Below are positions 16,832 through 24,457 of a stretch of 64,000 nt of DNA, piece after piece (position 1 is the stretch's first letter; each line of letters starts with the position of its first letter). This DNA is from Streptomyces sp. NBC_00443 (lineage in GTDB: Bacteria > Actinomycetota > Actinomycetes > Streptomycetales > Streptomycetaceae), in the NCBI RefSeq assembly GCF_036014175.1, contig NZ_CP107917.1:5270001-5334000 (forward strand), read 5' to 3'. Made by a program: the position numbers and the translations under genes. The notes under the pieces were generated by a model. The model saw only the letters and a list, made by a program, of their open reading frames with translations, searched no databases and was not told where the DNA came from.

Positions 16832-17053
16832 CTACAGCTTGGTCATCTTGGCGTACGGGCTCAAGATCCGTATCGGCGTGGACCCGAAATCGACGAGCGC
16901 CGCGATTCCGGCCTCGATACCGATCACACGACCGAGGCCGTACATGTCGTGGGTGACCTGGTCGCCGACAGCGAAGTGCTTGGGTGCAGGCGCGACCGGG
17001 GCCTTGAAGGGGCTGGTGGGCAAGTGACGCTTGGAAGCAGCAGGCTTTGTCAT
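16832..17053 (-). CDS. Small protein with a CarD/KOW-like segment
   Basis: 73 residues from the ATG at 17053. After a basic Pro-rich N-terminus, the segment FAVGDQVTHDMYGLGRVIGI resembles the short beta-barrel of CarD/TRCF RNA-polymerase-interacting domains (G-D-V-H-Y-G-G-V-I). A role in binding nucleic acid or polymerase is inference from this resemblance only. It is upstream of the 67-residue gene. Confidence 0.65.
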   Translation of the reverse strand: MTKPAASKRHLPTSPFKAPVAPAPKHFAVGDQVTHDMYGLGRVIGIEAGIAALVDFGSTPIRILSPYAKMTKL

Positions 17054-17226
17054 CGCACCCAGTATGCGCCTATGAGCAACCCCTTCGCTGCCCCTGTCCA
17101 CGTCCAATCCCCGGCAGCGACCCGGACGAGAGCCGTCACCTCTGGGACGAGATGGAGCTCAACGCCGCTGACCAGGGGATTTCCTCTGACTGTGACGGTC
17201 CGCTCTGTCCGCCGTACTGGCCCCCG

Positions 17227-17736
17227 CTATCCGATGATGCGGGCCAGTTGCTCCGCCCGGTCCTGGACGAAGTAGTGGCCGCCGACCGGGACGATCTCCA
17301 AGGTCACCTCGTGGGCGAACCGTTCCCAGGCGCGGTAGCCGCTCTCGTAGCCTTCCGTGGCCGCATCCGCCTCACCGATGATCACCCGGACCGGTGTGCG
17401 CAGCGGTTCCCACCGGGCGGACGCCTCACGCAGGAGCCCGGCCCCCTGCGCCATGCCGTGGCGGACGACAGCCAGGACACGCGGGAGATCCGTCGCGAGC
17501 GCCTGGTAGGCGGTGGCACTGCCGCCGCCGTACGGGATGCCGATCACGACCCGTTGGATCCGCTGCCCGTCATCCGCGACGAGCCGGTGCAGCCACCTCC
17601 CGTCCGCTCCACCCGATCCGTCCGAACCTGCCGCACGCAGCCGGTCGGCAAGTTGACGCGGGGTGGGGTACGTGAACACGTCGACCACGGACAGCCGGCC
17701 ATGACCCACGCGCCGGGCGAGCGTGACTGCCTTGAC
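17227..17736 (-). pseudogene. Relic of a carrier-protein/thioesterase (NRPS or PKS) gene
   Basis: One frame reads VKAVTLARRVGHGRLSVVDV, then FTYPTPRQLADRL, the end of a peptidyl-carrier domain, then thioesterase pieces: VVIGIPYGGGSATAYQALAT at the start and the His-containing end VTLEIVPVGGHYFVQDRAEQ. The middle of the thioesterase, including the GxSxG nucleophile, is absent, and there is no condensation or adenylation domain. It cannot be catalytic. It looks like a deletion scar of a biosynthetic gene, next to the tRNA-bounded remnant. Confidence 0.6.
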
Positions 17737-18145
17737 TGGGCGATCCGCTCGGCGGGCGCAGTCAGGGGAAATCGCATCTCGCGTTCCTTCTCGGGCATGA
17801 CACTCCTCTGATGCAGCGCAACGGTGCGTCCTGGGCGCGGAGTTGCACCGACGATCCTCGGGAGGTCTACGTCATGCCTATGTCCAGCGCCGGGCGGCCG
17901 GGGGCCGCCAGTCTCTGCGGGGGAGACGGAGGGAGCTTGAGGGAGCTGATGACGGGGAGAGGTCACAGCAGTTCCCGGCCGTGGGCGAACAGCAGGTGCG
18001 GCCACGCGACGTGCACGACTGCTTCAGCCGGGCGGTGAGTGTGCTGCGATGCGCGATGTTGTGCCTGTCGGCGGCCTGCGACTCGGGCGCGGGGCGCCGA
18101 CAGGCACGCCGGCTGTCATCCGCCCTCATCCTCTTCCCGCTCATA
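17737..18145. other. Intergenic region with degraded sequence
   Basis: About 400 bases upstream of the thioesterase relic with weak codon bias. A minus-strand start with a ribosome site near 17780 (MRFPLTAPAERIAQ) resembles the beginning of NRPS condensation domains and may be the other end of the deleted gene, but the match is short. A plus-strand ATG at 17874 follows GGGAGG yet its frame has poor composition. No gene is called. Confidence 0.4.
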
Positions 18146-18173
18146 CGGCCCGGACCATGATTGGTCCGGGCCG
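18146..18173. terminator. Perfect 12-base hairpin beside the tRNA-like repeat
   Basis: CGGCCCGGACCA (18146-18157) pairs with TGGTCCGGGCCG (18162-18173) around a 4-base loop. It sits just outside the tRNA 3'-end copy (18184-18225), in the position a tRNA terminator would hold on the minus strand. Confidence 0.7.
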
Positions 18174-18183
18174 TTCTTGCTGG

Positions 18184-18225
18184 TGCCCCCGGCGGGATTC
18201 GAACCTGCGCACCCGCTTCAGGAGA
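18184..18225 (-). repeat. Partial copy of the tRNA-Arg(CCT) 3' half (att-like site)
   Basis: 42 bases match 19141-19183, the anticodon-loop-to-3'-end part of tRNA-Arg(CCT), with two substitutions and one indel. The 5' half of the tRNA is absent. Unlike the intact gene, this copy continues into an encoded CCA. Such displaced tRNA 3' ends mark integration of actinobacterial integrative elements. Confidence 0.7.
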
Positions 18226-18312
18226 TCATCAGGCGATCCGCCGGTCAGGGCTGAGGCTTCCACTGCCACTCCGAACGGTGCGCGGCAGGCCCTGCTGGTA
18301 CGGCATCGTGTC

Positions 18313-18342
18313 TCCCGGCTTCCCGGCTTCCCGGCTTCCCGG
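18313..18342. repeat. Short 9-base tandem repeat
   Basis: Three to four copies of CCCGGCTTC in a row inside the tRNA-bounded remnant. Confidence 0.7.
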
Positions 18343-18361
18343 GTGGGAGCCCCATCCGTCC

Positions 18362-18565
18362 TTAGATGGCCGACCGCGGCTGTCGCGCTGATACGGCCCT
18401 GACTGCCGAGCCCGAGACGAGCACTCCTGACAGTGCGATCAGACTGGTCAGGATGTCCTGGATCTGCGCCGCCGGGACATAGACGATCACGATGACGATG
18501 AGCAGGGCCGCCCAGTCCCTCGGGCGAGCAATTGACAGTACAGAGCGGGTCGGAGTCACACTCAT
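18362..18565 (-). CDS. Small membrane protein in the tRNA-bounded remnant
   Basis: 67 residues with a central hydrophobic stretch (WAALLIVIVIVYVPAA) and a second one (LTSLIALSGVLVSGSA): two likely membrane helices. An excellent AGGAGG lies seven bases before the ATG at 18565, so translation is well supported although the codon usage is less biased than in the core genes. Small membrane proteins like this are common in Streptomyces conjugative elements, but I cannot assign a family. Its ATG overlaps the stop of a 29-codon frame (ATGA). Confidence 0.65.
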   Translation of the reverse strand: MSVTPTRSVLSIARPRDWAALLIVIVIVYVPAAQIQDILTSLIALSGVLVSGSAVRAVSARQPRSAI

Positions 18566-18651
18566 AGCGGTACCTCCTGGTACTCAGTGCCCGCCCACCG
18601 ACCTTGCCGCCAAGCCCGTTCGGTGGTGCGGGCCTCCTGCTTGAGACCCAT
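18562..18651 (-). CDS. Possible 29-residue ORF coupled to the small membrane protein
   Basis: Starts at the ATG at 18651 behind GGAAGAGG and encodes MGLKQEARTTERAWRQGRW plus ten more residues. Its TGA overlaps the ATG of the membrane protein gene by four bases, suggesting translational coupling. It is basic and unrelated to anything I recognise. The evidence is the RBS and the overlap only. Confidence 0.4.
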   Translation of the reverse strand: MGLKQEARTTERAWRQGRWAGTEYQEVPL

Positions 18652-19093
18652 AGTGGCGCCTCTTCCGTCAGGACCTGTCTTGGGCGCATCGGACTAGCCT
18701 CACGGTCCCTCGGATGGGTGATTGTGGGGTTTTGGCCTGCTTGAGTACACAGGGTTCCCTGCCGGGGCCTGCGTAGGTTCTGTCTCTTTGGTCGGCGTCG
18801 TGCCCAGAGCCGCGTTGCAGTAGTTGAGGCCGAGCCGACGCCAATACGGCGCATGCATGGCAAATGCGAGACAGATCAGAACCCAATCAGGCTGATCTGT
18901 AAGAAGTTGTTGTCTTTCCGATCTTGAGAGATGCGCGTCGAGCGGCGACCCGGAAGTACGTCCCGCACCTGTGGCTCGGCGAGACGCAACGCGAGCCGGG
19001 CCACTGCGGCTCCCCCGACTACGAGGGACACCGGGAGCGCACCGCAGGCACCGTGCGCTGAAGCTGCGCGTGTGGCAAGCATCTGTAACGGCG
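18652..19093. other. Interior of the tRNA-bounded remnant without a supported gene
   Basis: About 440 bases between the small ORFs and the tRNA-Arg terminator. All six frames have short or poorly biased ORFs. No integrase, excisionase or replication protein fragment could be recognised, so the element has lost these functions or they have decayed beyond recognition. Confidence 0.45.
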
Positions 19094-19133
19094 AAGGGCC
19101 AGTCCGGGAGAAAACCCCCCTGAGCTGGCCCTT
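19094..19133 (-). terminator. tRNA-Arg terminator
   Basis: AAGGGCCAG (19094-19102) pairs with CTGGCCCTT (19125-19133), a perfect 9-base stem eight bases after the tRNA 3' end. Confidence 0.65.
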
Positions 19134-19140
19134 CGTTCTG

Positions 19141-19213
19141 TGCCCCCGGCAGGATTCGAACCTGCGACACCCGCTTTAGGAGAGCGGTGCTCTATCCCCT
19201 GAGCTACGAAGGC
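19141..19213 (-). tRNA. tRNA-Arg (anticodon CCT)
   Basis: 73 bases fold into a full cloverleaf: acceptor GCCTTCG/CGGGGGC, D-stem GCTC/GAGC, anticodon stem CCGCT/AGCGG with loop CTCCTAA (anticodon CCT, reads AGG), T-stem GCAGG/CCTGC with TTCGAAT loop, discriminator A. No CCA is encoded. Its 3' half is repeated at 18184-18225. Confidence 0.95.
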
Positions 19214-19322
19214 GGAAGGTGCCCTGACAGCGTAGCGGATGCGTCCCTCGGGGTTCGCCCCGGTTGTGGGGGATGGCGGCGTGCCTTGTCGATCTTCGCC
19301 GGACGGCCGCCCTCAGTCCTGC

Positions 19323-19353
19323 TTGACCTCAAGCTGACTTGAGATTTTACGTT
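19323..19353 (+). promoter_or_regulatory. SoxR-type promoter of the FMN reductase gene
   Basis: -35 TTGACC (19323-19328) and -10 TACGTT (19348-19353) are held apart by 19 bases, the long spacer of MerR-family activated promoters. Within it, CCTCAAG-ctga-CTTGAGA has the same geometry as the E. coli soxS box (CCTCAAG-N4-CTTGAGG). It ends 65 bases before the ATG at 19419. Confidence 0.8.
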
Positions 19354-19418
19354 GCTTGCGCGGGGCCCACCAAGGGCCGACCGCGGTCATTCCCGGCTAC
19401 CGAAATCGAGGCACTTCC

Positions 19419-20135
19419 ATGTCCCGGACCCCGCGCACCCCCGTATCTCAGGACTCCCCGATCTCTCAGGACTCCCACATCTCTGAGGACCCCATCTCTG
19501 AGGGCCCCCAGACCTCCCAGACGCCCCAGGCCCCCCGGACCCCCCAGTCGTCCCAGCCCCCGCTCAAGATCGGCGTCCTCATCGGCAGCGTCCGCCCCGG
19601 ACGGTTCGCCGACAAGGTTTCCCAGTGGTTCGTGTCCGAGATCGGGCGGCGTGATGACATGGAGACGCATGTCATCGATCTGTCCGAGCCCGCCCTCGCC
19701 GGCGAGCTCAAGCTCACGCTGGAGCAGGCCGCGGGGGTCGGCGATGCTCCGACGCTGGCCGAGCGGATCGGTGGGCTCGATGGGTTCGTTGTCGTGACGC
19801 CCGAGTACAACCACGGCTACCCCGCCTCCCTCAAGCTGGCCATCGACTACGTCTACCGGGAGTGGCGAGCCAAGCCCGTCGGCTTCGTTTCCTATGGCGG
19901 CATGGCCGGCGGTCAGCGGGCGGTGGAGCAGTTGCGGCAGGTCTTCGCCGAGCTGCACGCCGTCACGCTGCGCGACACCGTCAGTTTCCACATGGCCTGG
20001 GAGCAGTTCGACGACGAGGGGCGCCCGCACGACCAGGACGGCACCGCCAAGGCCGCCGCCGTGCTGTTGGACCAGCTCGCCTGGTGGGGGCTGACCCTGC
20101 GGGAGGGCCGGGCCGCCAGGCCGTACGACAGCTGA
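19419..20135 (+). CDS. NADPH-dependent FMN reductase (SoxR target type)
   Basis: 238 residues from the ATG at 19419. After a ~45-residue Ser/Pro/Gln low-complexity leader with repeated SQDSxIS units, a flavodoxin-like NAD(P)H:FMN reductase domain begins (KIGVLIGSVRPGRFADKVS). The family signature VVVTPEYNHGYPASLKLAID is complete. It reduces flavins or quinones with NADPH in the cytosol. The SoxR-type promoter upstream fits the known S. coelicolor case, where an NADPH-dependent FMN reductase is among the few SoxR targets induced by redox-cycling pigments. Confidence 0.93.
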   Translation: MSRTPRTPVSQDSPISQDSHISEDPISEGPQTSQTPQAPRTPQSSQPPLKIGVLIGSVRPGRFADKVSQWFVSEIGRRDDMETHVIDLSEPALAGELKLTLEQAAGVGDAPTLAERIGGLDGFVVVTPEYNHGYPASLKLAIDYVYREWRAKPVGFVSYGGMAGGQRAVEQLRQVFAELHAVTLRDTVSFHMAWEQFDDEGRPHDQDGTAKAAAVLLDQLAWWGLTLREGRAARPYDS

Positions 20136-20174
20136 GGCGCCCACCCCCCGGCCTCGGACCTCAGCCCCTCGACC

Positions 20175-21848
20175 TCACCCGATCCCCACCCGAGCAAACC
20201 TCCCCGCCACCCGAAGATCCCCCTCCACCCGCCCCGCCGTCGCCACCAACTCCGGCAGCACCTCCCGCACGCACTCCTCCACCGACCGCCGAGCCGCATG
20301 CATCGCCACGTTCAGGGCGGCGACCACGCGGCCGGTGCGGTCCCGTACCGGTACTGCCACCGAGCGGAGCCCGGCCTCCAACTCCTCGTCGACCAGGGCG
20401 TATCCCTGCGTCCGGACGTCGTCCAGCGTGGTCGTCAGGGTCGCGGGGTCGGTTGTGGTGTGCGGGGTGAGGGGGGAGAGGGGGCCCAACTGGCGGTCTT
20501 CGGGCGGGAGATCCGCCAGTAGTACCCGGCCCAGCGATGTGGCGTACGCCGGCAGTCGCGTGCCCACCGTGACGTCGACGCTCATGACACGGCCCGTCGC
20601 GGCGCGGGCCGTGTACTGGATCTCGTCGCCCGACGGCGTCAGCACCGCCAGGGACGTCGACTCGTGGACACGGGCAGCCAGTTCGGTCAGGTGCGGGGTC
20701 GCGATCTGGGGGAGGGAGGTGCGGGACAGGGGTGGGAAGCCGAGGGACAGTACGCGTGGGGTCAGGGCGAAGGCGCGGTTGCCGGACTGGCGTACCAGGC
20801 CCAGGTGCTCGTATGTGATGAGTGCCCTGCGCGCGGTGGCCCTCGCCAGTCCCGTCGCCCGCGCCACGTCCGTCAGTGTCAGTTCCGCCCGGCCCTCGCC
20901 GAAGGCGGTCAGTACGGTCAGCCCGCGGGCCAGCGACTCGACGAACTCCCTGCCCAGTTCCTGCTTGGAGGCACCGGTCCAGGCCGCCAGGCCCGCCGGT
21001 GCCGACCCGCGTTGCCCCTGCGGCTGCGGTGCCTCGCGCAGTTCTTGCTCCATCTTCGCCACCGTGGCCCGAAGGCGGGGCAGGAGCGTGTCGCGCAGGT
21101 CCGTGGCCGTATGCCGGCTGGTGTGGCTGACGACGTTCGCCACGCAGGCGATACGGCCGCCCGCCCGGGGGTCCCTCACCGGTACGGACACGGCGACCAG
21201 TCCCGGCTCGATCAACTGGTCGTCCAGCGCCCAGCCGTCCTTCCGCGCCCGCGCCGCCCGGCGTTCGAAGTCCTCGTCGGGGGACGGGTGCGGTTGCGGC
21301 GGTACGGCGGGAAAGCCGCGGTCCTCCGGGTCCGCCGCCCGGCGCTCGCGCCAGGCCTGCCACTCCGTGGCCGTCCACTCCGTCGCGAACAGGGGGCCCG
21401 GCGCGGTGCGTTCGGCCGGGAGCAGGTCGCCGATGCGGAAGCTGAGGGACATCGCGCGGCGGCGGGTCGCCTGGTGGATGAAGCGGATGCCGTCGCGGTC
21501 GGCGACCGCCAGCGACACCGACTCGTCCAACTCGTCCGCGAGCGCGTCCGCGTGGGAGGTGAGGAGGGCGGGCAGGCCGAGGGCGGCCAGGTAGGCGTTG
21601 CCCAGTTCCATCACTCGGGGCGCCAGGATCACGTCGCGGCCGTCGAGACGGACGTATCCCATGCGCGCGAGCGTGGACGTGATCCGGTCCACCGTGGAGC
21701 GTGCGAGTCCGGTCGCCCGCTCCAGCCCGCTCGCGCTCACCGTCCCGCCCGCCTCCGTCAGCCGCCACAGCACCCCGACCCCACGGATCAGCGGCGTGAC
21801 CGCCTCCACCGGCACGGCTCGGTCGTCCAGGGTCGTCTTCGCGGGCAT
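20175..21848 (-). CDS. Tandem IclR-type regulator (two fused copies)
   Basis: 557 residues, twice the usual IclR length. Copy 1: winged helix from ~residue 25 (GVGVLWRLTEAGG, ATGLARSTVDRITSTLA) plus an effector domain to ~265. Copy 2: winged helix from ~315 (RGLTVLTAFGEGRAELTLTD, ATGLARATARRALITYE) plus an effector domain (PPLSRTSLPQIATPHLTELA). Fused IclR pairs of PcaR/PcaU type occur in actinobacteria and usually regulate aromatic-acid catabolism. No catabolic operon is adjacent. A 9-base inverted repeat 41 bases upstream of the start (21890-21913) suggests autoregulation. Confidence 0.88.
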   Translation of the reverse strand: MPAKTTLDDRAVPVEAVTPLIRGVGVLWRLTEAGGTVSASGLERATGLARSTVDRITSTLARMGYVRLDGRDVILAPRVMELGNAYLAALGLPALLTSHADALADELDESVSLAVADRDGIRFIHQATRRRAMSLSFRIGDLLPAERTAPGPLFATEWTATEWQAWRERRAADPEDRGFPAVPPQPHPSPDEDFERRAARARKDGWALDDQLIEPGLVAVSVPVRDPRAGGRIACVANVVSHTSRHTATDLRDTLLPRLRATVAKMEQELREAPQPQGQRGSAPAGLAAWTGASKQELGREFVESLARGLTVLTAFGEGRAELTLTDVARATGLARATARRALITYEHLGLVRQSGNRAFALTPRVLSLGFPPLSRTSLPQIATPHLTELAARVHESTSLAVLTPSGDEIQYTARAATGRVMSVDVTVGTRLPAYATSLGRVLLADLPPEDRQLGPLSPLTPHTTTDPATLTTTLDDVRTQGYALVDEELEAGLRSVAVPVRDRTGRVVAALNVAMHAARRSVEECVREVLPELVATAGRVEGDLRVAGRFARVGIG

Positions 21849-21889
21849 CGGCTCTCCGGTACGGCGGTCGCGGCAGCCCTAACCGTAAT

Positions 21890-21913
21890 GCGAATCGATT
21901 CGGTTCGATTCGC
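21890..21913. promoter_or_regulatory. Operator upstream of the tandem IclR gene
   Basis: GCGAATCGA-ttcggt-TCGATTCGC, a perfect 9-base inverted repeat overlapping a second palindrome CGAATCGATTCG. It lies 41 bases upstream of the regulator start in an otherwise C-rich gap. Confidence 0.55.
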
Positions 21914-21977
21914 GAGCGGGAGCGCGAGCGCGGGCGCGGGCGCGGGCGCCGGCGGGTGCGCGTACCGCTGCGGCTCA

Positions 21978-22090
21978 GGCCCACCCCCAAGCCCCGCACC
22001 CTCAAGCCCCGCACCCTCAAGCCCACCACCCCCAAGCCCCAGCACCCCCAAGCCCACCACCCTCAAGCCCACCACCCCCCAACCCCCACA
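21978..22090. repeat. C-rich degenerate tandem repeat
   Basis: About seven degenerate copies of a 14-15 base unit (CTCAAGCCCACCACC and variants) between the protease stop and the IclR promoter. It may slow or end transcription. Confidence 0.7.
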
Positions 22091-22094
22091 CCAC

Positions 22095-23375
22095 CTACCC
22101 CCGAGAAACCCGCACCCGATACCCGTCCGCCAGATCCGCGCCCAACACCGCCACCTGCACCCCCCGCTTGTCGTCCCGGAATTCCTCCCCCGGCACGAAC
22201 GTCGCGTCCGAGAGTTCGGCGTGGACGTTCGCGCTGCGGGTGCAGCCGCCGCTGTCCTCGTGGGAGTCGAGGACCTTCACCGGGCCCATTCCGGTGTCGA
22301 CGTCGGCGTCGACCTTGTAGATCAGGACGCCGGGGCGGCAGACGGCCTCGTCGTTGCCCTCGCGGGTGCGTAGTTCGACGGCGTAGCCGGTGCGGCGGTC
22401 CAGGGGGACGAACACCAGCTTGGGGCCGCCGGTGCGGGCCAGCGGGGTGAGGGCGTACTCGGCCTTGCCGGGGGTGGCCGCGCACCGTATCTGGTCCGAG
22501 TCGAGCCAGCCCAGTTTCCACTTGTGCCAGCCGAGGAGGTCGTTGTTGGCCCCCCAGTCCTCGCTCATGATGTCCCAGTGGCCGACCGCGCCCCCGCCCT
22601 CGGCGGTGTACAGGTCCGGCAGGCCGAAGACGTGGCCGTTCTCGTGGGGGAGGACCCGGTAGCCGGTGCGGTGGTAGGTGCCGGAGCCGTCGTCCTGGCG
22701 GGAGTAGACGAAGGACGCGTTGGTCACCGAGACGCCGTCGGCCACCGGGGCCTCGGCGTTGCCCGCGAAGGTCACCGACAGGACCGTGTCCAGGGCCGAC
22801 GGGCCGGCGTTCGGGGTCACCAGGACGTTCAGGAAGTCGTACGACCCGAAGTCCACCTTGGGGTCGGCCGCGACCACGAGGTCCTGGACCAGCTTCCGGT
22901 ACCCGGGGTCGAAGGGCGCGCCGCGCTCTATGCCGTACGCCCGGAACGACTTGGGCATGCGCAGCCAGCGGGGTATCGGGGTGTCGGGGCGGTAGTCGAG
23001 GCGGCCGTAGGAACTGGTGCGGAACCACTTCTGGGTCTGCGGGAAGAACTCCGCGAAACGGTCGAGCGCCTTGCCCGTGCCGGGCGCGTCGGGGAAGTCG
23101 ACCATCAGGGTGAGGGCGCGGACGGTTCCGGTGGAGCGGGCGTAACCGCGCGGTGTAGGTACGCCCTCCGACATCTGGACCGTAGGCCGGCCGCTGATCA
23201 TGCAGGGGCCGAGAGCCGCGGAGTGACCCGGTGGGAGCGGGCTCGCGCCGGCCGCCGTGGAGGTCCCCGCCGTGAGGTGCCCGGTGCCTGCCGAGGTGCT
23301 GACCGCCAGGGTCAGGGCGGTCACGGAGGCAAGGGCGGCCGCACGGCGGGGGCGTATCCGACTGCTCGGCTGCAT
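22095..23375 (-). CDS. Secreted M6-family metalloprotease
   Basis: 426 residues. A signal peptide (basic RIRPRR, then ALASVTALTLAVSTSAG) directs export. The zinc site is LPHENGHVFGLPD (HExxH, followed by the Asp ligand region), with the Met-turn WDIMSEDWG. These are features of immune-inhibitor-A-like M6 proteases, secreted gluzincin/metzincin-type endopeptidases. C-terminal cysteines (AVCRPG, GGCTRS) may form a disulfide. The ATG at 23375 is used. A perfect CRP-type site lies 132-149 bases upstream in the gap shared with a TetR gene. Confidence 0.88.
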   Translation of the reverse strand: MQPSSRIRPRRAAALASVTALTLAVSTSAGTGHLTAGTSTAAGASPLPPGHSAALGPCMISGRPTVQMSEGVPTPRGYARSTGTVRALTLMVDFPDAPGTGKALDRFAEFFPQTQKWFRTSSYGRLDYRPDTPIPRWLRMPKSFRAYGIERGAPFDPGYRKLVQDLVVAADPKVDFGSYDFLNVLVTPNAGPSALDTVLSVTFAGNAEAPVADGVSVTNASFVYSRQDDGSGTYHRTGYRVLPHENGHVFGLPDLYTAEGGGAVGHWDIMSEDWGANNDLLGWHKWKLGWLDSDQIRCAATPGKAEYALTPLARTGGPKLVFVPLDRRTGYAVELRTREGNDEAVCRPGVLIYKVDADVDTGMGPVKVLDSHEDSGGCTRSANVHAELSDATFVPGEEFRDDKRGVQVAVLGADLADGYRVRVSRG

Positions 23376-23506
23376 GCATGGGCCTCTCGTCCATGGCAGC
23401 CGCCGACTGCGTACTGCACCCTCCCGATCACCCTGTGTCGAGGCCTGCGCGGGCGCGCGTTGGAGGAGACCGAACGTGGGTCCTCGGCCGCGGGGGGGCA
23501 GAGAGG

Positions 23507-23524
23507 TTGTGACTCAGGTCACAA
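23507..23524. promoter_or_regulatory. CRP-like site between protease and TetR genes
   Basis: TTGTGAC-tcag-GTCACAA contains TGTGA-N6-TCACA, the classical cAMP-receptor-protein consensus without mismatch. It lies 132 bases from the protease start and 118 from the TetR start. Streptomyces has a Crp with similar specificity. Confidence 0.55.
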
Positions 23525-23641
23525 GACATTCGTTGGGGGTTTGGGAAATAACCGGGAGCCCCTCCCCGTTTAGTCAGGTGTCCGAGCGAAACGGGGACAG
23601 CTTCCCCGGATCGCCCACCCAGCAGAACTCAGGAGTACGCC

Positions 23642-24286
23642 GTGCAGACCGCAGCCCCCGCACCGCGCAAGGCGACCCGGCCGCGCGCCGACGCCCTGCG
23701 CAACCGGGAGCGTATCGTCACCGCCGCCCGGGAGATGTTCGTCGAGTTCGGCCCCGATGTGCCGCTGGACGACATCGCCCGCCGGGCCGGCGTCGGCAAC
23801 GCCACGGTGTACCGCAACTTCCCCGACCGCGACGCGCTGGTCCGCGAGGTCGTCTGCTCCGTCATGGACCGTACGGCCGCGGCGGCCGAGCTCGCGCTCG
23901 CTCAGACCGGGGATGCCTTCGAGGCTCTGGAGCGCTTCGTGCACACGGCCGCCGACGAGCGGATCAGCGCGCTGTGCCCGATGGTCCAGAGCACGTTCGA
24001 CCAGCACCACCCGGATCTGGAGGCCTCGCGTGAGCGGGTCGAGCAGCTGATCGGGGCGATCATGGACCGGGCCAAGACGGCCGGCCAGCTCCGCTCCGAC
24101 GTGGACGTCGGCGACCTCATGATCGCCGCCGCCCAGCTCAGCCGGCCCCCGGCCGGCACGGGCTGCGAGATCGCCGACCGTTACGTCCACCGCCATCTGC
24201 AGCTGTTCCTGGACGGACTGCGGGCTCCGGCCCGTTCCACCCTGCCGGGCACGCCGCTGACCATGGAGGACCTGCGCCAGGCCTGA
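23642..24286 (+). CDS. TetR-family regulator
   Basis: 214 residues from a GTG at 23642 with AGGAG seven bases upstream. The N-terminal helix-turn-helix is clear (RERIVTAAREMFVEFG, LDDIARRAGVGNATVYRNFP). The C-terminal domain resembles the SbtR/YxaF-like group (DERISALCPMVQSTFDQH). The same-strand DHA2 exporter follows 171 bases downstream; the two form a typical repressor/efflux cassette. Confidence 0.9.
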   Translation: MQTAAPAPRKATRPRADALRNRERIVTAAREMFVEFGPDVPLDDIARRAGVGNATVYRNFPDRDALVREVVCSVMDRTAAAAELALAQTGDAFEALERFVHTAADERISALCPMVQSTFDQHHPDLEASRERVEQLIGAIMDRAKTAGQLRSDVDVGDLMIAAAQLSRPPAGTGCEIADRYVHRHLQLFLDGLRAPARSTLPGTPLTMEDLRQA

Positions 24287-24302
24287 CCGATCAGTTCAGA
24301 GC

Positions 24303-24330
24303 ACGACGGCAGTCACACGACGGCAGTCAA
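24303..24330. repeat. Direct repeat in the TetR-MFS gap
   Basis: Two adjacent copies of ACGACGGCAGTCA about 130 bases before the exporter start. They could be part of the exporter promoter or a regulator site. Confidence 0.5.
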
Positions 24331-24457
24331 TAGACCGAATCGCGAAGCCGCCAACTCTCCATCACAAACCCACCAACCCTCACCGGCCGTCAAAGCCGAC
24401 GAGCCGTCCCCTTTCCTTTCGCTTTTTCCGTCACGAAGTCCCGAAGTGGGTAGACCC

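Noticed and set aside
17811..18038. Plus-strand ORF with an upstream GGGAGG
   Set aside because: Weak codon bias and a Ser/Gly/Arg composition; not convincing beside decayed DNA.
18700..19170. Frame beginning MSQVRILPGA
   Set aside because: The start is the reading of tRNA-Arg itself; this text is a known false protein over tRNA genes.
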